Shown: positions 44,196 to 55,336 of the stretch, in pieces
Layout of the letters: each line of letters starts with the position of its first letter
How positions within the stretch are numbered: position 1 is the stretch's first letter
Position numbers and translations under genes: made by a program
NCBI GenBank assembly: GCA_013368375.1
Contig: JAACJP010000023.1
Span: 1 to 64,000 of the forward strand
Reading direction: 5' to 3'
DNA: 64,000 nt
From: Tricholomella constricta
Taxonomy: Eukaryota; Basidiomycota; Agaricomycetes; Agaricales; Lyophyllaceae
The notes under the pieces: generated by a model
Told to the model about the DNA's origin: nothing
What the model saw: the letters and a program-made list of their open reading frames with translations, nothing else
Database searches by the model: none

Positions 44196-45828
44196 TCACG
44201 CAGGCACTCCCCAGATCCTGACCTCCCTACCAGTGGTACCCCAGATCTCCTTCCCTTGCTCCCCGAACACCAAATCCGAGACCTCTCCTCCTTCGTCAAG
44301 CTTGATAAGCTCCTCCCACGTCTTGTGTGCGAACACCCGCGCACCTACGTTGCCCGCAACGCCCAAGAACTGCGCGCTCTGATCGTACAGCACCTTGTTC
44401 ACCTTAAAATCATCTCCCAGGGAGATCGTATGCGTCGCCTTCTGCTTGCGCAGATCCCAGATGGCGACGGACGAGAGGGAATTTGGACTGAGGAGGTGAT
44501 ACCCATTCTCCGAGAACGCTAATGTGTGAACAGTGAAGGGAACACATTCGGGGGGAGTAAGGGATGCGGCAATAGCGCCAGTGCGGATGTCATAGATCTG
44601 GATCGTCGACGCCGGCGTGCCAAGCGCCAGGAGGGTACCGTCAGGATGGACGGAAAGGGAGGTGAAAGCCTCCTCCGACGGCACCGACCGGAATACTTGG
44701 TTGAAGTTCGTCAAATCGTGGAGAGAGTAGGTCTTGTCGGCAGAGGAAAGGGCAAGGAGGGTGGACGTCGGATGAACGGCCAAGCCTGTGAGCTCTCCCT
44801 TGTGGTTTCTAATCGTGCTTTTCGGGATGTATTCTTGAGACGCGGTATCCAGAGACCATACTTTGGCAGTTTTATCTGCGCTGGCAGAGATGAGCAAGGT
44901 GGATTCGCCGTCTCGTTCGCGAAAGGCAACATGGTTGATTTTTTTTGTATGACCTTTCAGGGAGGCCAAGACCTTGTCCGTGCCACGGTCGTATAGCTGG
45001 ACGATTTTGTCATTTCCTCCTGTTAAAAATTGCGAAGGTGAGACGCGGGACACAGCAAGGCTAGTAATTCCAGCGGGTGACGCTGAATGGAGGGATGGAA
45101 TGGTATGCTTGGCAGTGAAAGTTTTGACTTCGGCAGCAGTGGAGTATCCCGCAGGTGGCTTCCTCTTCTTACGAGCGGCAGAGAGTGTTTGATGTGTCTC
45201 ATCAATACGAGCGATGACGGCGGCAGGAAGGCCCTCCTCAGCGGCTCCCTCTTCGGCCATTTCCACATCTCCTCCGGCTGTATCGGTGGGTGTGATGCCC
45301 ATAGTAGCCTGTACGTTTGCCAGGGCTCTGAAAGAAAAGGATTTGAGTCCGGTTGACAGAACTCAAGGACATTACAAACGCACTCTCGGGCTGCATCGCG
45401 TTCGTGAATGAGACGTGCAACTACACGGCTAGCCGCGTCTTGAGAGTAGAGGGCATGACTAAGCTCTTGACGAGTCGAGTTATATTGCTGTTTGAGCACA
45501 AAAGTCTCTAGGACGATAGCATCCCACTCGTTTTGCAGTGTATGGAGGAGCGCAGGGATGGAAGTCTGGCTGGGAGGGCGTGGCGTAGCAGTTTCGGGGC
45601 CTAGGTATGAATATGAGTATATTCCGTCGCGCGACTTAGCATCGTAAATCCATGCGTACTGGCTTTGATTGTAATAAGATCAGCCTCTTCAATTTTGTCC
45701 CCAGTGATTGGGTCCGTGCCATTTTCGGTGATATATTTGAGAATCAGGCGACGCTCGTAGACTTTTCCCGACTTTGCAGAGACAACGGGCTCCTGGGGGG
45801 GTTCTCCTGAAATTCCACAAAAAAACAT
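44196..45828 (-). CDS. prp19: Prp19: U-box E3 ligase and spliceosome factor
   Basis: ATG at 45,828. The first exon encodes the U-box ([20 protein letters not shown], then [16 protein letters not shown]). A coiled-coil tetramerisation region follows ([30 protein letters not shown]). The last large exon encodes a seven-bladed WD40 propeller ([29 protein letters not shown], and others), ending VRIWGVPA. The full length, about 500 residues, matches Prp19. It forms the core of the NineTeen complex that activates the spliceosome. Only 99 bp separate its start from that of the divergent SGT2 gene. Confidence 0.92.
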
Positions 45829-45927
45829 GGCGAGAGGGGGGAGGTTGAAGTTACTGGATATTTGCGTAGCTTTGGTCCAACGCCGTTGTTTTCGCCTATT
45901 TACTCTCAGATCCTCCGTCGATCAGCC
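45829..45927. promoter_or_regulatory. Very short bidirectional promoter, prp19 / SGT2
   Basis: 99 bp between two divergent ATGs. Both promoters and 5' UTRs must overlap here. Confidence 0.5.
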
Positions 45928-47165
45928 ATGTCTGAAAAGCAGCAGCGCCTGGTGTACTCGGTAATCGAGTTTCTCAACCAATCTATTGAGGATGGCACGG
46001 TCAAGGCGGACGATAAGGAGAGTCTAGAGGTTGCCAGTGCGTCCATGTTCGGAAACTCTCAATTTTGTGTTTGTCTGAACACAATCACGCAGTCCAGTGC
46101 ATTGGCGAGGCGTTCAACGTCGATCCATTGAACCAAGAGCAGGCCGAGAAACTTAGCGTGAAGCCTGCTACTCTTCAGACAATATTCGATGTCTTCATCA
46201 AGACTCGTGACAAAATCAGCTCCGGCGCACCGTCCAGCCCTGCATCTGCTGCGGCGTCTTCGTCAAGGTCCAAGGCTCCTTCGGATGAGGACAAGGCGCA
46301 AGCTGAGACGCACAAGCAAACTGGTAACACGCTAATGTCGAGCAAGAAATATGACGAGGCCATCCAATCTTACGATAAAGCAGTCGCCATGGATCCTACC
46401 AACCCTGTGTACTATTCCAATCGCGCGGCTGCATACTCGAGCAAGGGCGACCACCTTGCTGCAGTTGGAGATGCTGAGAAGGCCCTCTCCGTCGATCCCA
46501 ACTTCGTCAAGGCATATCATAGACTAGGGTATTTCTTATCCTTTTCTTTTTTTTTCCTGCGTTGGCGCACAAGATAATAATGAAATCTGTTACCAGACAT
46601 GCTCAATATTCGCTTGGTGACTTCGAAGCAGCCGCCAGCGCGTTTGAACGAGGTCTCAAGCTAGAGCCCTCCAACTCAGGCTTGAAGTCGGGATTGCAAA
46701 ATGCACAGGCCCGCATTGAACCAGCAGGTGGCTCGCCCCCCACTTCTGAATCTGCCACTCCGACGACCAGGAGACCTGCTACTGGCACTGGTCCTGGACT
46801 CGGTGGTATGGCTGATATGCTTAGAGGGGTCGGTGGTGGTGGAGGGGGAATGCCTGATCTGGCGAGTTTGATGAACAATCCGCAGATGATGGCCATGGCA
46901 CAGCAAATGGCAGCTAACGGAGGGCTCGCCAGTCTGATGCAGAACCCTGCGGTTGCTAATATGGTACGCGATTTGGCTCGCTCTTCTGTCCCATAATTAC
47001 ACTTTCGTCATAGATGGGCCGTGTTCAGTCTGGGGATATGCCTTCCATGGAGGAACTTATGAGTGATCCCGGTCTGAGAGAAATGTATGTCTATTCGCCT
47101 CCTTCCCCGATGCGTATCTCAAATCGGGCTCCAGGGCAAACCAATTTGGTGGGGCTGGGCGTTAG
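45928..47165 (+). CDS. SGT2: SGT2 co-chaperone (small Gln-rich TPR protein)
   Basis: ATG at 45,928; three introns; stop at 47,163-47,165 after a final short exon that gives REMANQFGGAGR. The N-terminal homodimerisation helix region (LVYSVIEFLNQSIEDGTV) binds Get4/5-Ubl. Three TPR repeats follow (AETHKQTGNTLMSSKKYDEA, NPVYYSNRAAAYSSKGDHLA, AQYSLGDFEAAASAFERGL). A Gly-rich linker and the methionine-rich C-domain follow (MNNPQMMAMAQQMAANG, repeated NP-containing helices), which capture tail-anchored membrane proteins for the GET pathway. About 340 residues, as usual. Confidence 0.92.
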
Positions 47166-48500
47166 GCCAGATGTCACACATTTGCCTTCAAGACCTCTTC
47201 AAAGATGATGCGATAGACCGGCGGATGTATGATACACATGGATAAATGGACGGTTTAACGGATGAGCAATTCACACAGAGCTATGAATCCCAGCACCTTT
47301 GCGCAAGTTGCCAATATGAAATAAAATCTGGTTATGGCCGCATCTCCAGAAATCATAATCACGGCAGTTGGCTGGCCTCAGATGTCCCTATAAGCCTCAC
47401 CCAATCTAGGGAGAGCCGGCTCTTCAAGTGCAGGACTCAGGCGGAAGCAGTGTTGTGTCGATCATTAACCTGTCATCAGGGTCAGTGACCGGTCACCGTT
47501 TGGTCATGACTTGACTTTGGTGTACGTATGTCGGTGCGCCTTTATAATTGTAGTAAAAAGTCCTATTACCATGTTTTTGAGCTTGAAATAGGGCATCCCT
47601 CGAGCTCTCCACATGTTATCCTCATTCCAAACCCTCTCCCGCCTTTTTATACTGCAATTTTACTCAGAGCCCTTCGAAACTATAACTGCGGCCCTTACTT
47701 GTGTGTATATACTTTATATAAGTACCCCAGAATTCACCTCCTGATGGATTTTATTTATCTAATTGAAACTACAACCTGACTTTGCAGTAAGTGAACTCCT
47801 CCAATTGATATGAAATTTATCGAGGTTATTGACAGGATAGAGAAAACCCGCTGATGCTGTCGTTCGTGCCACAGTATGTTCAAAGCTCACCTGGCAAGTA
47901 TCAGACTGCGGACAATCACCTTTCTCGTCACCCTCATGCGCATCCTCAAGTTGAGCGCCTGTTATGTGTACGATGGAAACATCGTATGCAGTAAACCTTA
48001 TTGCTATCGAGTTGCTAATTGCGATTTGGGATGGTCGTGGAGGTAGGCCCTTGTCCTTGTGCCACGGTTACGCGATGGACGGTACACGATAGTCGAGGTA
48101 CAAATGTAGATTAGAGCTACATACGTCCAAGGAAATATCGTCGTGATGGGGGATCCAGCAGCTGAACCTATGAGGCGGGGCCTTACATTCACTACTCAAG
48201 TAGTATGCATACATTAGTATGAACCAAGCGACTGATATCGCCATTAGAATTTCAAGGTATTACACGTAACGAAAGGCGGACGGCGCAGACAACGGACCTA
48301 TGCGATCGACCTTGAAGGATCCGAAGTATGCTTAGGCGAACCGGTAGGCAGTGGAGTAGAAAGGACGGGACAATCAGTGTATGCGCTGATCGATCTACGA
48401 TATCAGCCAAACAAGTCTGTTACAGACGAGATGGATGCCGCGCAGAAGACAAAGCAAGGTGAAGGCCAGATGTCCATGAGCATAACAGGTCTTGGAAAGG
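47166..48500. other. Intergenic 1.3 kb, convergent
   Basis: Contains 3' UTRs of SGT2 and of the Myb-C2H2 gene. Small frames (for example 47,528-47,779) lack codon or family support. No repeat or RNA gene recognised. Confidence 0.45.
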
Positions 48501-50765
48501 TTAAATGTCGCCCTCTGTAGAAGCTTTTTGCCGCATCTTCTTGGTTTTCGAAGGCAGTTGACGGGCGAGAGCGGGTGGAACCGTAGAAAGTTGAGCGGGC
48601 TGCTCTGAGGGGTGGCCCTAGACCATCTTAATTGACGTGGCGCAGGACAGTCAGACGCCACTCACATGCTTTAAATGGTATCGGAGCCCACTGGCTTGTC
48701 GATATGCCTTGAAGCATTGAGGATGATGGCAAACGTAAGTCCGTCTAGTTTCCTCACCAGTCTCCGGATCACTACTAGAACCTGACGCCGGGGATGGACG
48801 TCGAATACTGTTGCCAGCTTGCCTTTGTGAGGAGAAAGTGGATGACATGGCAGCCCGGAAATGAGCGGTCGAGCTTTAAAGGTTCAAGTCATTCAACCGC
48901 AGTTAGTTGTTGAATGAGGAGACATACAGCTGCAGGTGGTATTGAAGCCCATTCAAACTCTGTGAAACCCCCCATTTGTTATTTATGTCTGGCTCAGATG
49001 CGGAAATTTTTACCTTCCATGATTTCCCACAACCGGTCAAGGCACATCTGAAAGGCCTGTCCCCAGGAATGTCCCTCGCATGATCAACCTTGCTATGTTC
49101 AAGCAACTCCTTCGAGGTCGCAAAACATGAAGAGCTGACTGATGCGTCTGTAGGCCAACATCCTTCCCGGCCGCATGCATATGGTTGAACGGAAGAACTG
49201 ATAGATGTCAGAAATCTGGCAAAAAGTTGAGAGATAGCCTTGACTTACTCTGGCGTCAAAGGGAGCGAGGATGACAGGCGATGTGGCTTATCAGGGTTTT
49301 CGGGTTTCCGTCCTTTCCGCTTCCTTACGCGCTGAGATCGACGTCTGGGCGATACAACAGCGAAATTCGATTGATCGTTTATGGAGAAATTCGTCGGGAG
49401 GTCGACAGGTGAGGAGCAGGAATTAGGAGTCGAAGGGTCGGATAGCGATAGTGAAAAGTGGAAGGGGGTAGATAAGGTTGATGACATATTGTCAGGGACA
49501 CTGCGATCAAGAGAAATGTCCAATCCTTGCAGTGGCACTTGTGCAGAAGCAGGCGATGCGAAAAGATCGGGTATAAAATGTTCCCAAGGGTCTCCTTCAA
49601 TCTCCGGAATCATATCATCGGTTGGAAGGTGAGCACCATTGTCGCCTTCTGGATAATGAAACACCCCATCTTCATCGAAATGAACTCCTAAAAATATTCG
49701 GGACAAGTTCTCGTCGTGTTCAAAAGGAATGGGGAAGTCGTCCTGCGACGATTGGTTGGTCATGCCGCGGTAGGCGTCGTCATGGGCAGGGTGCGGTTCG
49801 GAGTTCGACTGCTCACCCTCGTAGATCGTGGGCAATGGTCTCGGGGTCTGGGGAATGTCAGTAAGAGCTGCACTCAGGGACGACGATGAGAACTGAAACG
49901 GAGCGACGTCTGGAGTGACGGAGAGCACCTCCGGTGTCGGTTCCGTGAAGGAGTGGTTCTGAATAGAGCCCTCTTCATGTGGAAAACACGGATAAGCCTC
50001 CGGTGGATAATAGGGATACGACGGTGTCCAATTGGAGAAGTCAGTCCCGTGTGGTGCAACCACCTGGACAGCCCGAGAACCTGACGGATCCGAGATCTCA
50101 CTTGGAATTGGATCGTAGAACACTTTCGACGCCCTTTTGGCAAGAAGCCGATACCTGAACATCGGACAGTGTCAATGATCATCCGTTGCAGATCAGGTTC
50201 ATGCCATCACCTGTTCCGACATCCCAGCCCGCTACGCTGGAGTTCCTGGCCAAGTTGCCCCCATTTTCCTCCTATTTCATTGTAAATTTCCATCAATCTC
50301 TTGTCCTCCTCTGGCGTCCACTCGTCTTTCTTTAAATGTGGATCCAAAGCCTCTCTGTACCGCTTGGAGCACGCATCATCCGTCCGTCCAGGAATCTCTC
50401 TAGCAATCGCCGACCACTTTGCACCATGGATGTGATACAGGGACAACAGTTTATTATCCTCTGCTGACGTCCAAGCAGTCTTCTTTATCGTTGGAGACAA
50501 AGAGTGAAGCCAGCGCTTAAGGTGCAAGTATTAGATCCGACTTAAAGTGATTCAGAAATAAATGAATACCTTTCTGCAAGCCTTATTCGTTCTATCGGGA
50601 ACTAGACTTGCCACATTTTTCCAATTCTCATGTTCTCCGTGGATATGGACAGCATTGGTCAACAATGCGTCTTAAGTACAGCGTCAGCCAAAACAATTAT
50701 CTGTGCTTGCATATCTCTCCACCTTCTTCTTCGCTCCAAGGACGGCTAGGAATTCTTTCAGCCAT
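48501..50765 (-). CDS. Transcription factor with three Myb repeats and C-terminal C2H2 fingers
   Basis: ATG at 50,765; about seven exons; stop at 48,501. Exon 1 starts MAERIPSRPWSEEE and splices into the rest of Myb repeat 1 (WKNVASLVPDRTNKACRKRW). Repeat 2 is TAWTSAEDNKLLSLYHIHGA to DDACSKRYREALDP, and repeat 3 is DEWTPEEDKRLMEIYNEIGG to GLGCRNRYRL. A disordered acidic/Ser-Pro middle of about 300 residues ends SLPLTP. The exon joins in frame, through a 49,2xx intron, to FLTSISSSVQPYACGREGC. C2H2-like fingers follow (RCALTGCGKSW ... GLQYHLQL; VCHHPQCFKAYRQASGLRYH), ending LSTVPPALARQLPSKTKKMR. The finger half resembles SFP1. Divergent from Prp17 with 158 bp between starts. Confidence 0.8.
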
Positions 50766-50923
50766 GAAAGCAAACGATCATAAGTTCATGACAAGCGTTG
50801 GTCGAGATGGTGGAGATGGAGCCTGTGAGAGTCACACAGGAGTCACATGCGGTTTTCGGCGTGAGTCTGAATCACATCTGCCAGTTCGTGACACACCGAA
50901 CTTGTCATACCTCGCGCTCAGTC

Positions 50924-53002
50924 ATGTCGCTCGCACTTGGATACTCCTCTGGTGAAGAAGAAGACCCAAAGGCCGCTGTAAAAGACGCTTTTGGATTATC
51001 ATCTCTCCCTTCGGCCAAAAAACCACGAACAGAAGTGAACGATGTTCAATTAGTGCCTCAACCTGCACCTGATGTTTTGTCCGAAGTGTGTGGACACCTC
51101 TGCTATTGCGTAGTTTTAGCTGAAATGTTGTGAATAGGATCCACTACACCAAACCTCACTAATAACGCGACCTACTGATACACAGATGAATGTAAACATA
51201 CCCTTTAACGACATGATATTGCCAGTACAAGGCCCTCAAAATCCTTTTGGTGATCGAAATCGCTTCCTCAACCAAAACGCACTGGCTGGTCACGTCGAGG
51301 AACAGTCCATGACGGAACATGCCTTTAGGTCGCAACATCTAACGCACTCCATTCTTGGTTACTCCGCAAACCCTTCAGTAGACCCTAACGCTCCCGCCGT
51401 TCTGGGCTCCTTCGAAAGCGCGCAGGCCAATGGATTCGCGACCATCGATACGGTCAGGGCTACTAGAGGACAACGGAACGAGTTGAAGCGGAAGAGGAAG
51501 AACAATGGCGATCTCGATGTTGTTGACGGAGAGGGAGCTTACGTTGGCCCTTGGGCTTCATGGGAAGGAGAAGAGCCGCAGACCAGCTTTTTGGCTGGAG
51601 TCGAGGCTGTTGAAGAGGGCGATGAAGAGGAAGAGGAGGAAGAGGCCGAGCCTGCGTTCATAGTCAAAAAGGCGAAACCTAAACGAGGCACTGTCGGCCA
51701 GGAGACTTCGGTGTTCCATGGAAAGTCCATGACGGACTACCAAGGTCGAACATACATGTCGCCCCCCGTTGCAGAAGCTCCCAATCTTCTTGCGGAAACA
51801 GGTTCCCAAGATTGCTTCATTCCCAAAGTCTGTATACACACATGGACTGGTCACACTCAAGGTGTGTCAGTGATCCGCACGTTCCCTGAGACCGGACACT
51901 TGCTGCTAAGCGGATCTATGGATACAAAAATCAAGGTAGGTCTTATTCTCAGCCCACATCCATCCCGTTCTCATTCGTTGTTGTAGCTTTGGGACGTGTA
52001 CACACATGGTAATTGCTTGCGCACGTTCCACGGGCATACCAAGGCAGTCAAGGATGTATCCTTCTCGAACGATGGTCGCCAGTTCCTTTCTTGCGGCTAT
52101 GACCGTCAGATGAAACTTTGGGATACAGAAACTGGGCAATGCCTCAAACGCTTCAGCAATGGTAAAATACCATACGTTGTTCGATTTCACCCAGACGAAG
52201 ACAAGCAACATATCTTCCTGGCTGGTATGTCAGATAAGAAGATCATTCAGGTAAGAACTTGTGAATACGAGTTTGATTGGGTCCATTTGATTCCCTGGCC
52301 ATAGTATGACATGAACTCCGGGGAAATCACACAAGAGTATGACCAACATCTTGGACCTGTCAACACCATCACATTCGTCGATGAGAACCGAAGATTTGTG
52401 ACAACCTCAGACGACAAAACAATCAGAGCTTGGGACTTCGATATCCCAGTTGTGATAAAATACATCGCCGAACCACACATGCACTCCATGCCTGCCGTGA
52501 CCCTTCATCCGTCCAGTACGTCTGGTTATGCCTCCTATATCAGAGCAACATTTGATTTTTGACTGTCCGTAGAAAAGTACTTTGCGGCACAATCACTTGA
52601 TAACCAGATTCTTATCTACAGTACTGACAACTTCCGCCAAAATCGGAAAAAACGGTTTGCGGGACATTCTGTAGCTGGATACGCTTGCGAGGTAGGATTC
52701 TCGCCGGACGGAAAGTGGATCAGTAGTGGCGATGGTGAGGGTAATGTCGTCTTTTGGGACTGGAAGACAGGGCGCATCAAGTCCCGGTTGAAGGCGCATT
52801 CGAAGGTTGTCATTGCCCATGAATGGCTCCCTCACGAGACAGTACGCGTTATTCTGGTGGTATTGTCGACCATATGCTAAACTTCATCACTCAACAGTCA
52901 AAAGTGATCACTGCATCTTGGGATGGACTTATTAAACTATGGGTGCATACCCTCGGCTTCCTTGCATGTTCCGTTCTAACATCCCTCTGCCTACAGGATT
53001 AA
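50924..53002 (+). CDS. PRP17: Prp17/CDC40 second-step splicing factor
   Basis: ATG at 50,924; the last exon supplies only D and the TAA at 53,000-53,002 after LIKLW. The N-terminal region ([20 protein letters not shown]) and a basic/acidic linker with [13 protein letters not shown] precede seven WD40 repeats ([80 protein letters not shown]). The YVGPW signature before the propeller is typical of Prp17. Acts in the catalytic spliceosome during exon ligation. With Prp19 nearby, two spliceosome genes lie within 9 kb. Confidence 0.92.
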
Positions 53003-53201
53003 GTTCGCATGCGCGTATTAAGATAGTCATGTCATTTTCTTCGGTTCCTGTCACTCTCGCAGCCTCTCCAAAATCATCTGATTACTCACGTGCTTTCCCA
53101 ATGGCGTCCGGCGAACCAGTCCGTATGTCAATCAATGAAAATTCTTCAATCTACCCAAGTATTACTCACTTCACAGCCTTGTATGCATCTGATAAATCAC
53201 T

Positions 53202-53938
53202 CTATATACAGCCTGACATCTGGCCGCTCATAACGTGATCGTCTTTCCAAACCACTTCTTGAGCCGCTAAAGGGACGACAGTTGTCGAACTTCCCAGATC
53301 ATCGCCCACGAAGGTCATCCGATGAGATGTCGAAACGATAGACAATGCCTTGGAGATAGCTGTCATTCCTTTCGCAAGGCTCGCCTCGTTGGGACTCTGC
53401 GAAGTCTGTACGACATCAAGGGTTTTGAGCCGATGTTCCAAACTTTTCCTGTTCGCCCAACTAAGCCAGACTGTCTAAGTCTATGATTGGCCTTCATTTC
53501 ATCCGTTCTCCTTGCACCCCATAGGAATTGATCGCTTTGTCTGTTTGGGCCCACGAAACCGGCCATATTCAGTTGCAATGCTTACCCTCTTTCACGACAT
53601 CGACCCACTTCGTCAGCGATGCCAACTTAGTTGTAATGCACGCGCCCATTTTCCTTCATGTCGGTTTCCAGTCGTCGACTGAAATTCTCCAGGAACAACC
53701 CACGGTAGCGTGTTGGCCGAAGCAGATGGAGAAAGCTCAATAATCGGAGTATATACCATTGATTTGGGGGAAATCATTGGCATGTAGCATGCTTCTGGGT
53801 TATTGTTCACACGTCCTGTTTCTCTGCGCGATAGCAATGTTAATGTCGATGCATTTACAGGATTGTCGGAATGTAACATTCTGTGATCCTTCGACAGTGA
53901 TTCCAGCCGCCAAAAAATGCATCATTGAAGGTGGACAT
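53202..53938 (-). CDS. Uncertain spliced gene of unknown function
   Basis: A possible start at 53,938 (MSTFNDAFFGGWNHCRR) and a longer open stretch ending at 53,202 that reads WANRKSLEHRLKTLDVV, then KGMTAISKALSIVSTSHRMT. Intervening pieces include FSRRLETDMKENGRVHYN and KLASLTKWVDVVKE. They need two to four introns, not all of which have clean borders. No family recognised. The gene is convergent with Prp17. Confidence 0.35.
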
Positions 53939-54135
53939 CTTGTCAACAGATGAGTGTTCACGTACATGTCCACGTCAACTTGAAACTGTGTAGAGTGTTT
54001 ATGTTACCAGATGCGGCAAAGCGGATACAACTTCCTCTCCCACCCAACGGCATAATCTTCTCAGCCATTGATCTATAAAGGCCATGTCGAAATCAACGAT
54101 ACACCAGAAACTCCGCTCCTCTATACGCAACGAAA

Positions 54136-54568
54136 ATGCTGTTCTCTACGCGCTCCTTTGCAATTTTCTTTCTGGTCATTGCGACAGCTGTCTCCGCTTT
54201 ACCTGCTCTTCCAGTTAGTGCCTCCCCCCATGGTCATTTCCTTGATGATGTCGACCCTCATTTAGGTCGATTCTGATTTGAGACGCGAGGCGTCCAACAA
54301 TCGTGACTGGAGGAGGCGAAAAGACCTTGCATCTGGACCCAATTCCGACTGGAAGCGCGAGGCTTCTAACAGAGACTGGAGGCGTAAAGAGCTCGCATCC
54401 GGTTCCAACTCTGACTGGAATCATGAGGCGTTCAATAAAGACTGGCGGCGTGAAGAACTTGCGTCAGGTCCCAATTCCGACTGGAAGCGTGAAGCGTCCA
54501 ACACCGGATCAGAGGAGAGAAGAGCTCGCATCAGGTCCAAACTCGAGCTGGAAGCGGCGCGGGAGTGA
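54136..54568 (+). CDS. Secreted repeat precursor with KREA-type processing sites
   Basis: Two exons, 54136-54213 and 54266-54568, with a 52 bp intron (GTTAGT...TTTAG), give 126 residues. Residues 1-21 form a clear signal peptide (MLFSTRSFAIFFLVIATAVSA, cut expected after SALPALP-like sequence). The rest is built of about four imperfect 22-24 residue repeats of the form KREASN-x-DWRR-x-ELASG-x-NSDW, with basic pairs at 32-33, 56-57 and 100-101; unit 3 has NH instead of KR. Lys-Arg followed by Glu-Ala is the Kex2 plus dipeptidyl-aminopeptidase arrangement known from yeast alpha-factor precursors. In the fourth unit one extra base shifts the frame, so the C-terminus (from about residue 106) leaves the repeat register. 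No cysteines. Function unknown; a peptide precursor is an inference. Confidence 0.6.
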
Positions 54569-54875
54569 GGACAAGGACTGGTAATGTGGAATCGCGGGCA
54601 ACGCATGCCGAAGGACATGGACCGACGTCCAGGTTAGGTGAGTTCGATAGCCTTCCACCGAACCAGACAGTTATAGATTTCCCACAGTTATTCAGTGTAG
54701 ATAGTATTCGGGAAAAAATGCAAGGGCAATTCCAGAGCAAATCATTCATGCCACACTGCTAAAGGAAGCAAGAACCAAACCAACCACTCCAAAGAGCATG
54801 AACAGGAGTATAGAGCGTCTTAATTTGAGTGCTGGGCGCTGGGCACTCACCAGTATCAAGAGATGAATGGAACAT
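54569..54875. other. Intergenic before tRNA-Gln
   Basis: About 300 bp. The first bases still match the repeat register in another frame (to a TAA near 54,584); beyond that nothing is recognised. Confidence 0.4.
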
Positions 54876-54957
54876 GGCGCTATAGTGTAGTGGTTATCAC
54901 TCGAGATTCTGATCTTTTCGGCCTTCTCGTAACCCAGGTTCGAGCCCTGGTAGTGCC
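54876..54957 (+). tRNA. trnQ-CUG: tRNA-Gln (anticodon CTG) with 11 nt intron
   Basis: Acceptor GGCGCTA/TAGTGCC, D arm GTG..CAC with AGTGGTTAT loop, anticodon stem CGAGA/TCTCG, loop TTCTGA interrupted after position 37 by an 11 nt intron, T arm CCAGG-TTCGAGC-CCTGG. A run of five T follows (54,958-54,962) as the pol III terminator. The intron position matches eukaryotic tRNA introns. Confidence 0.92.
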
Positions 54958-54962
54958 TTTTT

Positions 54963-55336
54963 GATGCTGGGTGACCTCTCGTGGAGCCAGCGTCGAGCTA
55001 TCTAGAACTTGAAACTGCTTGTCGACAACATCAAATGAAGAAATCCCGTCACGCCGATCGAGTCTGGAGACATTTCTGGCGCCGTTTCCGTTGTGTAGAG
55101 GGATCCGGATTGGATCCTCTGCACTGATTTGAGGTTCAGGAGGACGAGATCGTTCCTTCCTATTGGGGCTCCGGAATCTCAGCTTTCTGCAACTTGTATT
55201 TTCTGCGTCGTCAGACTTTTCCGGGAAGTCAGCCACTCCACTGTCAGAAGAGCCACCAGCGTACGATGAACTCTAGTTTTGCTTGTAGGAGGTGAGACTG
55301 CAGGACAGGAAAAATGATTATGTGAATACTACTACT
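54963..55336. other. Intergenic between tRNA-Gln and Ugo1 gene
   Basis: About 370 bp. A minus-strand frame (55,236-54,880) starting MADFPEKSDDAENTS overlaps the tRNA and has no family support, so it is not called as a gene. Confidence 0.4.

Noticed and set aside
47528..47779. Small plus-strand frame in the 1.3 kb intergenic region
   Set aside because: AT-rich, no family resemblance, no signal peptide and no supporting splice sites.
54880..55236. Minus-strand frame starting MADFPEKSDDAENTS as a gene
   Set aside because: It overlaps the tRNA-Gln gene on the other strand, has no family match and no intron support.
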